Source: Streptomyces sparsogenes
GTDB lineage: Bacteria; Actinomycetota; Actinomycetes; Streptomycetales; Streptomycetaceae
Direction of reading: 5' to 3'
DNA: 64,000 nucleotides
Assembly: GCF_001704635.1 (NCBI RefSeq)
Contig: NZ_MAXF01000041.1
Location: forward strand, 62,001-126,000
This document shows positions 42,276-50,495 of the stretch, one piece after another; the first letter of the stretch is position 1; each line of letters starts with the position of its first letter. The notes beneath the pieces are model-generated. The model did not search any database. It was not told the DNA's origin and saw nothing but the letters and a program-made list of their open reading frames with translations. A program made the position numbers and the translations under genes.

Positions 42276-42947
42276 ATGTTCGGCAGCCGCCGTTCGCACT
42301 CCCCCGCCCCGCAGCCCCGGCCCCGGGCCGGCGTACGCGCCGCCGCCCTCACCGTCCCGCTCGCCCTCGCCGGCGTCCTCGGGGCCGCCGCCCCGCCCGC
42401 CCAGGCCGACCCGCCCGCCCCCCACAGCCGTCCCGCGCAGTGCCGAGGAGAAGGCGTCGACCCCGACGCCCGGATTCGCTACCGGTCCGACACCGTGATC
42501 AACGCACCGCTGAGCACCGTCTTCTCGCTGCAGACCGACGTGGAGCGCTGGCCGTCCTGGCAGCCGCCCGTCCTCACCGCGGAGCGCCTGGACCCCGGCC
42601 CGCTGCGGAAGGGTTCGCGGTTCCGGTGGACCACCCCCGCGCCCGCCACCCCCTCGACCCCCGCCACCACCCTGAAGATCACCTCCACCGTCCGGCAGCT
42701 CCAGCGCGGCCACTGCGTGCTGTGGCGCGGGCCCGCGATCGGCGAGGGGCTGCGCATCGACGAGGGGGTCCACCTGTGGACCTTCACCAAGGTCAAAGGC
42801 GGCGTCCGGGTGCACACCGAGGAGACCTGGACCGGCGCCCAGGTCGAGGCCGACATCCCCACCGCGACCGCGGCACTCGGCGCGGGCCTCGACGCCTGGC
42901 TGCGCGACCTGAAGACCACCGCCGAGGCCCGCGCCCACGGGCGGTGA
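42276..42947 (+). CDS. exported SRPBCC-family protein
   Basis: A 223-residue protein with an N-terminal signal peptide (hydrophobic VRAAALTVPLALAGVLGAAA ending AQA-DP). An SRPBCC/polyketide cyclase-like fold follows: VINAPLSTVFSLQTDVERWPSWQPPV, then FRWTTP and LWTFTKVKGGVRVHTEETW. These folds bind hydrophobic ligands. Secretion is unusual for the family. GAGAGGAACCACC precedes the ATG. The gene shares direction with the oxidoreductase after a 134-bp gap containing two copies of GCGCCACCGTCCCGA. Both genes may act on the same compound. Confidence 0.85.
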   Translation: MFGSRRSHSPAPQPRPRAGVRAAALTVPLALAGVLGAAAPPAQADPPAPHSRPAQCRGEGVDPDARIRYRSDTVINAPLSTVFSLQTDVERWPSWQPPVLTAERLDPGPLRKGSRFRWTTPAPATPSTPATTLKITSTVRQLQRGHCVLWRGPAIGEGLRIDEGVHLWTFTKVKGGVRVHTEETWTGAQVEADIPTATAALGAGLDAWLRDLKTTAEARAHGR

Positions 42948-42952
42948 CCGGG

Positions 42953-43834
42953 CTACGCGGGCAACACCGAGGCCAGGAAGGGCTCCACGGCCCGGCGCCA
43001 GCCGTCCGGCTGGTCGTAGTGGACGAGATGGCCCGCGTCCGTCACCTCCGCGTACTCACCGCGGGGCAGGACACGGACCATCTCCTGCGCCTCCGCCCGG
43101 CCCAGTTCGCCGTCCAGGCCGCGCACCACGAGGGTGGGGCACTCGACGAGCGCGAGCTCTTCCCAATGGGCGTCATGCACCCAGGCCGCGCGGGCCTTGA
43201 GCATCTGGCGGCGGGAGAAGACCGGGCGCCAGCCGTCCGAGCGCTCGGTCATGACCTCGGCGAAGAACTCGCCCCTGGCCGGATTCGGCCGCTCCAGCCG
43301 CGGGTCGTCCTCGCCGAACCACTTGCGCACATCGGCGAGGGTGGCGAAGGGCAGCGGCCAGGAGGCGAACCACTCGGCCCACTCCGCCTGCGAGGCGGAG
43401 CCCAGGGCGGAGGCCCGCATATCGCAGATGACCAGCGCCCGGACCAGGTCGGGGCGGCGGGCGGCCAGCTGCCAGGCGGTGAGGGCGCCCATGGAGTGGC
43501 CGATGAGGGTGACGGGGGCCAGGCCCAGCTGCTCGACCGCGGCCTCGGCGTCGGCCACATACGTGGCGCGGTCGAACGGGCCGTCGGCGGGCTTCTCGCT
43601 GCGGCCGTGGCCCCGCTGGTCGAGGGCGACGGCCCGATGGCGGGTGGCCAGCCAGCGCGCGGTCCGCGCCCAGTGGGCCGCCCGGCCCATCAGGCCATGG
43701 AGCAGAAGCACTCCCGGCCCGGGCGGTGTCGGCTCGCCGCCGTCCGCCTTGGGCGGATCGGCGAACTCCCAGGCGGCGAGCCGCACGCCGCCGGCTCCCG
43801 TCACGTCGATGCGCCGCGCCATCTGTTCTGGCAC
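42953..43834 (-). CDS. alpha/beta hydrolase
   Basis: A 293-residue hydrolase. It has LLLHGLMGRAAHW (oxyanion HG), ALDQRGHGRS, the nucleophile elbow GHSMGA, and a late VTDAGHLVHYDQP with the catalytic His. Family members are esterases, haloperoxidases or epoxide hydrolases, and no substrate is implied. The GTG at 43834 is chosen because GGAGGAACGGAG precedes it; a TTG at 43855 is the longest start. It ends 5 bp from the convergent SRPBCC gene. Confidence 0.88.
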   Translation of the reverse strand: MPEQMARRIDVTGAGGVRLAAWEFADPPKADGGEPTPPGPGVLLLHGLMGRAAHWARTARWLATRHRAVALDQRGHGRSEKPADGPFDRATYVADAEAAVEQLGLAPVTLIGHSMGALTAWQLAARRPDLVRALVICDMRASALGSASQAEWAEWFASWPLPFATLADVRKWFGEDDPRLERPNPARGEFFAEVMTERSDGWRPVFSRRQMLKARAAWVHDAHWEELALVECPTLVVRGLDGELGRAEAQEMVRVLPRGEYAEVTDAGHLVHYDQPDGWRRAVEPFLASVLPA

Positions 43835-44524
43835 CTCCGTTCCTCCCTCGACCAACCGCAGGGTATCGAACCTTTATTCGAACACGCCGTCACGACCGGG
43901 CAACACCCCTCGTTCGAGTGACCGTGCCAGGGGGTTGATCGTCCGCACCGAGGGGAGACAGCTAGCGGGAGGCGGACTGCTCGGGGAAGGAAGTCCGCGG
44001 GGAGCGACCCTGAGAGCTCGGGGCTCCGGGTCGCCAGGGCCTCCGGCCGCACGGGCCGCGTCACAGCGGACCGTGCGGCCGGGGGCCCAGCGGGGGGACA
44101 TGGGGAAGCGGGGCCCCGGCGACTCAAGGCGCCGGGGCCCTCGCTGTCGTACGCCCGCTGGGCGACACCGCCCGTCAGGCACATGAGAGCCCCCTCCCCC
44201 CGGCCCGGGAGGGCAGCCGAGCAGACCTCGGATGCCCCGGCCCCAGGCCCCTGCACATCTCGGCGCAGCACACCTCGGCGCACGCACGCGCTCATGCCTC
44301 GTGCATATATGCCTACGCCTACGCGACAGAGTCGCACGGCGGCGGCCCGGCCGCTCGCTTTCCACCAACTCCGGCACCGGGAAAACCCGCCGGTAGCCGG
44401 TCACCGCAGGTCACGGCCGCCCCGCCGGCCGCACCGGCCGATTCGGTCAGCGTGTCGCCCGGATCACGCGGGCGCGGGGGGGTAGGAGGACGCTGAGGGG
44501 AGCGGGGCTTGAAGGGGGCGGGGG
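43835..44524. other. 690-bp non-coding region with a cluster of stable hairpins
   Basis: No convincing gene is present. Hairpins follow each other: 43972-43998 (GCGGACT/AGTCCGC), 44004-44034 (GCGACCC/GGGTCGC with an inner GAGC/GCTC), 44037-44088 (18 pairs with one G-T, loop of 16) and 44111-44140 (11 pairs, loop ACTCAAGG). The rest is GC-rich sequence with an ATATATG-rich patch near 44307. The cluster could be a small RNA, an attenuator ahead of the hydrolase gene, or terminators of the dmdR1 transcript. Confidence 0.6.
44111..44140. terminator. 11-bp perfect hairpin, terminator candidate
   Basis: GGGCCCCGGCG (44111-44121) pairs with CGCCGGGGCCC (44130-44140). It would end transcripts entering from the dmdR1 side, or an RNA made from this region. 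No T-run follows on either strand, as is usual for Streptomyces terminators. Confidence 0.45.
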
Positions 44525-45217
44525 TCAGCGCTTGGCTACGAACACGTGGGAGGCGATGTCCGGGTCCAGCTCGGCGGCCTCGCCGCTGCTGCCCACCAGC
44601 ACGCCGCCGGGCGACTCGGTCACGCTCACCACCGAGCCCGGCTGCACGCCCGCCCGGCGCAGCGTGTACATCAGCTGGGCGTCCGTCTGGATGGGCTCGC
44701 CGATCCGGCGCACGACCACCGTCTTGCCCTCCGTGCCCGGCTCCAGCTCGCGCAGGCTCACCATGCTGTCGTCCAGGAACGGGTCGGCCTCCGCCTTCTC
44801 GCCCAGCTCCTCCAGGCCCGGGATCGGGTTCCCGTACGGCGACTCGGTGGGGTGGCGCAGCAGCTCCAGCACCCGCCGCTCCACCGCCTCGCTCATCACG
44901 TGCTCCCAGCGGCAGGCCTCGGCGTGGACCTGCTCCCACTCCAGGCCGATCACATCGACCAGCAGACACTCGGCGAGCCGGTGCTTGCGCATCACGCGCG
45001 TCGCCAGGCGGCGGCCCTCTTCGGTGAGCTCCAGATGGCGGTCGCCCGCGACCTGCACCAGGCCGTCGCGCTCCATGCGCGCCACGGTCTGGCTGACCGT
45101 CGGGCCGCTCTGATCGAGCCGCTCCGCGATACGGGCGCGCATCGGGACGACACCCTCCTCCTCAAGCTCGAGGATGGTGCGGAGATACATCTCCGTCGTG
45201 TCGATGAGTCCGGACAT
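44525..45217 (-). CDS. dmdR1: iron-dependent transcriptional repressor, DtxR/IdeR family
   Basis: A 230-residue DtxR-type repressor, the length of S. coelicolor DmdR1. It has a winged HTH (residues 25-52), a dimerisation domain and an SH3-like C-terminal domain (about 150-230). All metal ligands of DtxR are at their usual numbers: Met10, Cys102, Glu105 and His106 in site 1, and His79, Glu83 and His98 in site 2. With Fe2+ it should bind iron boxes and repress siderophore genes. The ATG at 45217 is supported by MSGLIDTTEMYLRTI. It is divergent from the SIS gene. In S. coelicolor an antiparallel gene (adm) overlaps dmdR1, and an open antisense frame exists here too (44546-45340). Confidence 0.94.
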   Translation of the reverse strand: MSGLIDTTEMYLRTILELEEEGVVPMRARIAERLDQSGPTVSQTVARMERDGLVQVAGDRHLELTEEGRRLATRVMRKHRLAECLLVDVIGLEWEQVHAEACRWEHVMSEAVERRVLELLRHPTESPYGNPIPGLEELGEKAEADPFLDDSMVSLRELEPGTEGKTVVVRRIGEPIQTDAQLMYTLRRAGVQPGSVVSVTESPGGVLVGSSGEAAELDPDIASHVFVAKR

Positions 45218-45463
45218 GCGTGCCCCTCGAATGTGTCGTGCGGTGGCCCTGACCACAATTCTGACGCATCCCACCGACAATGGGGCCGAGTCAGGCGCCG
45301 CCGCCCCCATCGGTGCGACCCCGGGCCGATCCGGTGTTGACAGCCTCCCGGCCGACGGCCCAACGTGATCCGCGCCACGCGGCGACCGACCGGCGACCGG
45401 CCGGCGACCGCCGAGGACTGACAACCGACCGACGACCGACACCTACGGAAGGACCACTCGGGG

Positions 45464-46219
45464 ATGAGCGAGAGCAAGCTGGCCGGGCAGTACTTCGACG
45501 CCGCCATCGGCCTGCTGCGGCGGGTACGCGACGAGGAGGCCGAGGCCATCGGCGCGGCGGGGGCCCTGATCGCCGAGACCGTCGTCGCGGGCGGCCGCCT
45601 CTTCGCCTTCGGCGCCGGCCACTCCTCGCTGCCCGCCCAGGACGTCGTCTACCGCGCGGGCGGCCTGGCCCTGATGAACCTCCTCCCGGTGCCGGGGGTG
45701 GTCGGGGTCGACGTGGTGCCCGCCACGCTCGGCAGCGCCCTGGAGCGCGTGGACGGGCTCGCCGGAGCCGTCCTGGACAACAGCCCCGCGCGGGCGGGCG
45801 ACGTGCTGTTCGTCATCTCGCTGTCCGGGCGCAACGCGCTGCCCGTGGAGATGGCCATGCACGCGCGGGCCGCCGGCCTCAAGGTGATCGGCGTGACCTC
45901 CGTCGCGTACACCACCGCGACCACCTCGCGGCACCACTCCGGGGACTTCCTGAAGGACCACTGCGACCTGGTCCTCGACAGCAAGATCGCGGTCGGCGAC
46001 GCCGAGCTGACCGCCGACGGGGTCGGCGCGCCCTTCGGCCCCGCCTCGACGGTCGTGACCTCCGCGCTGATGCAGGCCGTGATGGCCACGGCGGCGGGCG
46101 AGCTGGCCGCGCGCGGCATCGACCCGCCGATGCTGCGCTCGGGCAATGTGGACGGCGGCCACGACTGGAACGGGCGGGTCATGGCCGCGTACGGCGACCG
46201 GATCTTCTACCGGCGCTGA
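45464..46219 (+). CDS. SIS-domain phosphosugar-binding protein
   Basis: A 251-residue SIS protein. Phosphosugar-binding features are LFAFGAGHSSLPAQD and LFVISLSGRNALPVEMA, followed by VIGVTSVAYTT. The end MLRSGNVDGGHDWNGRVMAAYGDRIFY is strongly patterned, as in the family next to dmdR1. It probably binds or isomerises an aminosugar phosphate. GGAAGGACCACTCGGGG precedes the ATG. It sits divergent from dmdR1 across 246 bp in which no clear iron box was found. Confidence 0.9.
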   Translation: MSESKLAGQYFDAAIGLLRRVRDEEAEAIGAAGALIAETVVAGGRLFAFGAGHSSLPAQDVVYRAGGLALMNLLPVPGVVGVDVVPATLGSALERVDGLAGAVLDNSPARAGDVLFVISLSGRNALPVEMAMHARAAGLKVIGVTSVAYTTATTSRHHSGDFLKDHCDLVLDSKIAVGDAELTADGVGAPFGPASTVVTSALMQAVMATAAGELAARGIDPPMLRSGNVDGGHDWNGRVMAAYGDRIFYRR

Positions 46220-46244
46220 TGCCCGTGATGTGCGGTGAGTGTTT

Positions 46245-46306
46245 GCGGTGAGTATCGGACAGCGACACGCCGACACCACGGCGTGTCGCTGTCTCATACT
46301 CACCGC
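46245..46306. repeat. palindromic repeat element, copy 2 (bidirectional terminator)
   Basis: Arms at 46245-46271 and 46280-46306 pair over 25 of 27 positions around an 8-base loop (GACACCAC). The arms match copy 1 (25486-25547) at nearly every position while the loop differs. It lies between the convergent SIS and PAS/GAF genes, 25 bp after one stop and 15 bp before the other. Confidence 0.85.
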
Positions 46307-46321
46307 GAATCGGACGCGCCG

Positions 46322-47827
46322 CTAGCCGAGCTGCTGGGCGAGGTCGAGGGCGGCCGCGACGCGGCCGGCGACGTCCTCGGCGTACGCGGCGTCCGCCCGG
46401 TCGAAGGGGCGGCGGCCGGAGCCGCGCAGGAAGGTGGCCACGCCCAGGGTGCGGCCCCGGCTGCGCAGCGGGGCGCACAGGGCGTGGAGCGTGCCGGCGG
46501 GCCACTTGCGGGCCGCCGCCCACGAGGTGGTGCCCGTCTCCTCCGCGCGGGTCGCGCTGACCCGCACCGGTCCGCAGCGCTCGGCCGCCTGGAGCGCCGG
46601 GTGACCCTCCCCGTAGGCCACCGGAATGCCTCCCGCGACGATCGCCGGGCACGGGCCGGGGGCCCCGCCCGGCGTCGCGGCCGCCCGCACCAGCCGGATC
46701 CGCTCCGCGCCGTCACCGGCACCGGCGGCCTGCGAAGCGGCCCCGAAACCGGTTCGCGGGCCGGCGCTCGGGGCTGCCTCCAGGACCAGGTCGATCAGGG
46801 CGTGGTCGGCGAAGCCCGCGAGCGCGAAGTCCAGATGGACGGTGGCCGCCTCGGCCGGGTCCTCGCACTCCGCCGCCGCCCGCGCCGCCCGCTGGAGCTG
46901 ATTGCCGCGGAAGCGCAGCCGCGAGCTGTCCAGCTCGTGCCGCTTCAGCTCCGTCACGTCCTGGAAGATCCACGCCACCCCGAGCGGCACCGGCTCCTCC
47001 GCCAGCGGCGACGCCAGCCTCAGGAAGCCGCTGCGCCAGCAGCGGCGCGCGGCGGTGCCCCCGTCGGGCCGGGCGCCGCCCTCGAGCCGGCCGTCGTCCT
47101 CGGCGCCGGCCCCGCCTCCGCCGCCCCGTAACCCCCTGAGGCCCTCGCCGGCCTCCCGCAGGCTCACCCACAGCTCCGTGGGCGCCGGTGGCGCGCCCTC
47201 CGCCAGGACGTGCTGGAGCGCGGTCTCCAGCTCCTCCACGCCCTGGTCGAGCAGGTCCCCCAGCGGGCGGCCCAGCGCCGCCGTACGGCTGGTGCGCAGC
47301 GCGCGGGCCGCGTTCTTGTTGACGGCCGCGGGGCGCAGATCGGCGTCGACCAGGACCACGCTCCACGAGGCGTCGGCCAGCAGCGCCTCGCTGAGCGCGA
47401 TGGCACGCTCCAGGTCGATCTGCGTGTGCACCTCGCTGAAGGCGCAGTACACCCCGCCGGGCCGCCCGTCCGCCCGCGGCACCGCCGAGGACTGGGTGCG
47501 CACCAGGACCCGCCCGCCGTCCTTGGTGAGCAGCGCGAACTCGTGCACATGGCGCCCCGGGGCGTCCATCGCCGCCATCAGCCGCGCCTCCACCTCGTGG
47601 GCGTCCGCCGCGCGCACCGCCCACCCGGCGAGGCCCTTGCGGCCGACGGCCTCGCGCGCCGACCAGCCGAGGATGCGCTCGGCCTCGCGGTTCCAGTGGG
47701 TGACGGTGCCGTCGGCGTCGAAGGCGCACAGGGCCGCGTCCATGCCGTCCAGCAGCGCGGCGAGCAGCCCCGAGTCGTCCCCCCGGTCGGACGCGGGCCG
47801 CGGCGGCCGGACCTCCGAAGCGCTCAC
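46322..47827 (-). CDS. PAS/PAS/GAF sensor protein without an output domain
   Basis: A 501-residue protein. PAS 1 lies at about 20-135 (LLDGMDAALCAFDADGTVTHWNREAERILGW), and PAS 2 at about 145-300 (VVLVDADLRPAAVNKNAARAL; WIFQDVTELKRHE) with a Gly-rich insert near 235-265. A GAF domain forms the C-terminus (about 320-500; LHALCAPLRSRGRTLGVATFL). Related proteins have a PP2C phosphatase (RsbU-type) at the end, which is missing here. It may act by protein contact. The GTG at 47827 follows AGGGGGGTGTCCC. Confidence 0.85.
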   Translation of the reverse strand: MSASEVRPPRPASDRGDDSGLLAALLDGMDAALCAFDADGTVTHWNREAERILGWSAREAVGRKGLAGWAVRAADAHEVEARLMAAMDAPGRHVHEFALLTKDGGRVLVRTQSSAVPRADGRPGGVYCAFSEVHTQIDLERAIALSEALLADASWSVVLVDADLRPAAVNKNAARALRTSRTAALGRPLGDLLDQGVEELETALQHVLAEGAPPAPTELWVSLREAGEGLRGLRGGGGGAGAEDDGRLEGGARPDGGTAARRCWRSGFLRLASPLAEEPVPLGVAWIFQDVTELKRHELDSSRLRFRGNQLQRAARAAAECEDPAEAATVHLDFALAGFADHALIDLVLEAAPSAGPRTGFGAASQAAGAGDGAERIRLVRAAATPGGAPGPCPAIVAGGIPVAYGEGHPALQAAERCGPVRVSATRAEETGTTSWAAARKWPAGTLHALCAPLRSRGRTLGVATFLRGSGRRPFDRADAAYAEDVAGRVAAALDLAQQLG

Positions 47828-48238
47828 GGGACACCCCCCTGGTGGGACCTGCTGGGCCTGTCCGACATTCAACTCGAACGTGACACGCGCCACACCGGAT
47901 TCCGCGAAATCGTTGCGCCCCGGAAATTCACTTGTGGCCCGGCGAGCCGCTTCTTAGGGTGTGGAGCACACGAGAAGGGAGGTGGTTCGGCAGATGTATC
48001 AAATCCGGACGCGTGAGGTGGCTGCGGGCTAGCAGTCCGTCGTCGCGCTCAGCGCATTCGCCGGACACGCGCATCGCAGGATGTGCGGCCGGCCAATCCC
48101 AAGCAGTCACCCGACCCGCGGGTCGCCGGTACGTCCGACCGGCCCCCTCGCGCCACGGCGCAGGGGTACAGACCCGCGGGTCGCCTGCGTTTCCGCCCCC
48201 TTCACTCCGGCGTTCACCTGTTCGTCAGGGGCGATCCG
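47828..48238. other. 411-bp intergenic region with two palindromes and a 12-codon leader-like ORF
   Basis: No ordinary gene is seen. Two copies of GACCCGCGGGTCGCC (48113-48127 and 48171-48185), each containing the palindrome GACCCGCGGGTC, lie 58 bp apart. On the plus strand an ATG at 47994 after GGGAGGT gives the 12-residue frame MYQIRTREVAAG (47994-48032). The palindromes could be operators for the PAS/GAF gene 290-340 bp away or a terminator of pdxH. Confidence 0.4.
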
Positions 48239-48955
48239 TCAGGGGCTCAGGCGCTCGATCCGCCAGCCCTCCCCGCCCGGGCCCGGCACATACCGCAGCC
48301 GGTCGTGCAGCCGGTTCTCCCGGCCCTGCCAGAACTCCACCGCGTCCGGCACCACGCGGAAGCCGCCCCACTCCGGCGGCACCGGCACCTGCTCCCCCGG
48401 CGGATAGCGGTCCACCAGCTCCCCGTACGCCCGGTCCAGCTCCTCCCGCGAGCCGACCACCGAGGACTGCGCGCTCGCCCACGCCCCCAGCTGCGACCCG
48501 TGCGGGCGGGTCCTGAAGTACGCGGCCGTCTCGTCCCGGCCGGTGCGCCGCGCCGTGCCCGTCACGATGACCTGGCGGGCGATCGGGTGCCAGGGGAAGA
48601 GCAGCGAGACGTACGGGTTCTCGGCCAGCTCACGGCCCTTGCGCGAGGTGTAGTTGGTGTAGAAGACGAAGCCACGCGTGTCGAAGCTCTTCATCAGCAC
48701 CGTGCGGGCGCTGGGGCGCCCGGCGGCGTCCGCCGTGGCGACCACCATCGCGTTGGGCTCGAACAGACCGCTCGCCACGGCCTGCTCGAACCACCGCGTG
48801 AACTGCTCGTACGGGTCCGCCGCGAGGTCGCGCTCGGTGATGCCCTCCGCGCGGTAGTGCTCGCGCATGGCGGCCGGGTCGTAGGTGCGCGCGGCCGGAC
48901 GCGCCGAGAATTGCGGGTCAACGTGAGGCACGCGCATATCTTGCAACATCAACAC
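48239..48955 (-). CDS. pdxH: pyridoxamine 5'-phosphate oxidase
   Basis: An enzyme of up to 238 residues with the PNPOx split-barrel fold: [42 protein letters not shown], and the C-terminal [15 protein letters not shown], which binds FMN and substrate. It makes pyridoxal 5'-phosphate in the cytoplasm using FMN and oxygen. All family motifs are present. The start is unsure: GTG at 48955, ATG at 48949 and ATG at 48937 are within seven codons, and none has a clear ribosome-binding site. The gene is divergent from the citrate synthase gene. Confidence 0.95.
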   Translation of the reverse strand: MLMLQDMRVPHVDPQFSARPAARTYDPAAMREHYRAEGITERDLAADPYEQFTRWFEQAVASGLFEPNAMVVATADAAGRPSARTVLMKSFDTRGFVFYTNYTSRKGRELAENPYVSLLFPWHPIARQVIVTGTARRTGRDETAAYFRTRPHGSQLGAWASAQSSVVGSREELDRAYGELVDRYPPGEQVPVPPEWGGFRVVPDAVEFWQGRENRLHDRLRYVPGPGGEGWRIERLSP

Positions 48956-49330
48956 CGTGCCGCAGGTACTGCCCCGAACGAGCGATTCCTCCTCCCCCTC
49001 CCGGCCACGGCGTAACCCTTTCCGGGGTGGTGGGGGGTGTGCCGCTTCTCACGCTTCCCCGGGGGTACCTCAGAGACCAGACTGTGGCTGACCATATGCG
49101 CCCGTCGGGCCGGACGCGCCCGGCGCGGCCGGATGACACCCGCCCGTACGGGGCATCACCGGGGTGACCGGTACGGACCGCGAGCCGCGCACGCGACCGT
49201 GGAGCCGTCCCGGCGCCGCCGTCCCCGGCGACATCCCGGGGCACCCTGTACCGGGAGCCGTACGCACGCACCACCCGTTCCGCAGCACGGGCGCCCGCCC
49301 ACCGTCGACCACATCACGAGGAGCCGCCTG
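48956..49330. other. 375-bp divergent intergenic region, pdxH / citrate synthase
   Basis: No gene is seen. Minor symmetry such as ACCGGGGTGACCGGT lies near 49160. Both promoters must lie here. The citrate synthase ribosome-binding site is GAGGAG at about 49318. No riboswitch motif was recognised. Confidence 0.4.
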
Positions 49331-50431
49331 ATGTCCGACTTCGTACCCGGACTCGAAGGAGTCGTCGCGTTCGAGACGGAGATCGCCGAACCCGACAAGG
49401 CGGGCGGCGCGCTGCGCTACCGAGGCGTCGACATCGAGGACCTGGCGGGCCACGTCTCCTTCGGGAACGTGTGGGGCCTGCTGGTCGACGGCGCGTTCAA
49501 CCCCGGCCTGCCCGCCGCCGAGCCGTTCCCCATCCCGGTCCACTCCGGTGACATCCGCGTCGACGTGCAGTCCGCGCTGGCCATGCTGGCGCCCGTCTGG
49601 GGCCTCAAACCGCTCCTGGACATCGACGAGGCCCAGGCCCGCGAGGACCTGGCCCGCGCCGCCGTGATGGCGCTGTCGTACGTCGCCCAGTCGGCCCGCG
49701 GCCAGGGCCTGCCGATGGTCCCCCAGCGGGAGATCGACAAGGCGGAGACCATCGTGGAGCGCTTCATGCGGCGCTGGCGCGGTGAGCCCGACCCCAAGCA
49801 CGTCGCCGCCGTCGACGCCTACTGGACCTCGGCCGCCGAGCACGGCATGAACGCCTCCACCTTCACCGCCCGCGTCATCGCCTCCACCGGCGCCGACGTC
49901 GCCGCGGCCCTCTCCGGCGCGGTCGGCGCCATGTCGGGCCCGCTGCACGGCGGCGCGCCCTCCCGGGTGCTCCACATGATCGAGGAGATCGAGCGCACCG
50001 GCGACGCCACCTCCTACGTCAAGCAGGCCCTGGACCGCGGCGAGCGGCTGATGGGCTTCGGCCACCGCGTCTACCGGGCCGAGGACCCGCGCGCCCGCGT
50101 GCTGCGGCGCACCGCCAAGGAGCTGGGCGCGCCGCGCTTCGAGGTCGCCGAGGCGCTGGAGCGGGCCGCCCTGGACGAGCTGCACAACCGGCGGCCGGAC
50201 CGGGTGCTGGCCACCAACGTCGAGTTCTGGGCGGCCATCGTCCTGGACTTCGCGGAGGTCCCGGCGCACATGTTCACGTCCATGTTCACCTGTGCCCGCA
50301 CCGCCGGGTGGAGCGCGCACATCCTGGAGCAGAAGCGCACCGGCCGCCTGGTGCGCCCCTCCGCCCGCTACACCGGACCCGGCCCGCGCAGCCCGCACGA
50401 CATCGAGGGCTTCGGGGACATCTCCCGCTAG
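49331..50431 (+). CDS. citrate synthase (type 2-like, short form)
   Basis: A 366-residue citrate synthase. Catalytic-site blocks are GAMSGPLHGGAPSRVLHM (His), MGFGHRVYRAEDPRAR (His), and the C-terminal EFWAAIVLDFAEVP with the acid, plus the final GWSAHILEQ. It condenses acetyl-CoA with oxaloacetate. At this size it is the small, citrate-synthase-2/methylcitrate-like class, so use of propionyl-CoA is possible. The ATG at 49331 follows GAGGAG. The stop lies in a 22-bp tandem repeat shared with the convergent TetR gene. Confidence 0.92.
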   Translation: MSDFVPGLEGVVAFETEIAEPDKAGGALRYRGVDIEDLAGHVSFGNVWGLLVDGAFNPGLPAAEPFPIPVHSGDIRVDVQSALAMLAPVWGLKPLLDIDEAQAREDLARAAVMALSYVAQSARGQGLPMVPQREIDKAETIVERFMRRWRGEPDPKHVAAVDAYWTSAAEHGMNASTFTARVIASTGADVAAALSGAVGAMSGPLHGGAPSRVLHMIEEIERTGDATSYVKQALDRGERLMGFGHRVYRAEDPRARVLRRTAKELGAPRFEVAEALERAALDELHNRRPDRVLATNVEFWAAIVLDFAEVPAHMFTSMFTCARTAGWSAHILEQKRTGRLVRPSARYTGPGPRSPHDIEGFGDISR

Positions 50432-50495
50432 CCCGGCGCGCGCAGCACGTCAGCCGGGCGCGCGCAGCACGTCAGCTCGGCGCGCGCAGCACGTC
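50430..50495. repeat. three 22-bp tandem repeats at the convergent ends of citrate synthase and TetR genes
   Basis: Units at 50430-50451, 50452-50473 and 50474-50495 differ at one or two bases; each contains GGCGCGCGCAGCACGTC. The last unit encodes the C-terminus of the TetR protein (DVLRAPS). The two others look like duplications of that end beyond its stop. Confidence 0.85.

Noticed and set aside
43850-43885. tRNA-like GGTTCGATACCC motif on the minus strand
   Set aside because: The flanking bases do not form a T-stem and there is no acceptor or anticodon stem.
43972-44140. Cobalamin or c-di-AMP (ydaO) riboswitch
   Set aside because: The hairpin cluster lacks the conserved core bases of either class; it is reported only as a structured locus.
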